NCBI GenBank assembly: GCA_039029935.1
Contig: JBCCFC010000813.1
Coordinates: forward strand, 1-6,439
Reading direction: 5' to 3'
DNA length: 6,439 bases
Source: G039029935 sp039029935
Lineage (GTDB): Bacteria > Chloroflexota > Anaerolineae > Caldilineales > Caldilineaceae
Below the pieces are notes generated by a model, which was given only the letters and a program-made list of their open reading frames with translations, made no database searches and was not told the DNA's origin. Position 1 is the first letter of the stretch. Every line of letters begins with the position of its first letter. Below, piece after piece: positions 6,383 through 6,439 of this stretch. The translations under genes were made by a program, and so were the position numbers.

Positions 6383-6439
6383 GGCGTAACCAGTAACACC
6401 GATTGGTTATCTGTGGCGTAGGTAGCCAACCTGTGATAC
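6377..6439. repeat. 63-bp structured intergenic repeat, copy 2
   Basis: It differs from copy 1 only at 6419 (T for C) and 6434 (T for C). Both changes fall in the second hairpin (6417-6423 with 6429-6435) and convert G-C pairs to G-U wobble pairs on the plus-strand RNA, so the stem is kept. The first hairpin (6386-6394 with 6402-6410) is unchanged. The window ends on the last base of this copy, so whether more copies follow is not visible. Confidence 0.85.

Noticed and set aside
6196..6429. 77-codon minus-strand reading frame through the repeats
   Set aside because: It overlaps the M20 N-terminus out of frame and encodes the repeat twice in different frames with no ribosome site; a by-product of repeat composition.
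6291..6439. Possible CRISPR array
   Set aside because: There are only two repeat copies, the unit is 63 bp with two internal hairpins, and the single 23-bp gap is itself an inverted repeat.

Overview
The window carries six confident protein-coding genes and one probable gene fragment, with short structured spacers. It looks like a bacterial chromosome segment of moderate G+C. The Uma2-type nuclease beside a AAA ATPase/nuclease protein, and the long structured intergenic repeats, are content often seen in Chloroflexota and Cyanobacteria. I lean to Chloroflexota, but this is inference only; there is no rRNA or other phylogenetic marker here.

Layout, left to right. (1) Bases 2-1564 (+) are the 3' part of a P-loop ATPase with a winged helix and a C-terminal PD-(D/E)xK-like nuclease domain. 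The Walker A part lies off the left edge. (2) Bases 1603-2814 (+) encode a Gfo/Idh/MocA-family NAD(P)-dependent oxidoreductase, 38 nt downstream. (3) Bases 2815-2968 are a spacer with a perfect 10-bp inverted repeat, short direct repeats and a possible extended -10 promoter. (4) Bases 2969-4848 (+) are a tight three-gene run: Uma2-family endonuclease with a C-terminal coiled coil, a BCP-like peroxiredoxin, and a small DUF1801 protein (gaps of 12 and 2 nt). (5) Bases 4910-4970 hold a perfect Shine-Dalgarno and GTG start leading into a reading frame that runs into the opposite-strand neighbour; it looks like the 5' stump of a lost gene. (6) Bases 4971-6260 (-) encode an M20-family metallohydrolase (ArgE/DapE/YlmB-like), convergent with the previous run. 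(7) Bases 6291-6439 hold two 63-bp repeat copies, 86 bp apart and 61/63 identical, each able to fold into two hairpins; the window stops exactly at the end of the second copy.

No single pathway ties the genes together. The oxidoreductase, peroxiredoxin and M20 hydrolase are ordinary metabolic or stress enzymes whose substrates cannot be read from sequence. The two nuclease-fold proteins are accessory-type genes. The least ordinary signals are the strand-biased folding of the right-end repeats and the truncated start at 4922. I do not see strong evidence for a new multi-gene system.
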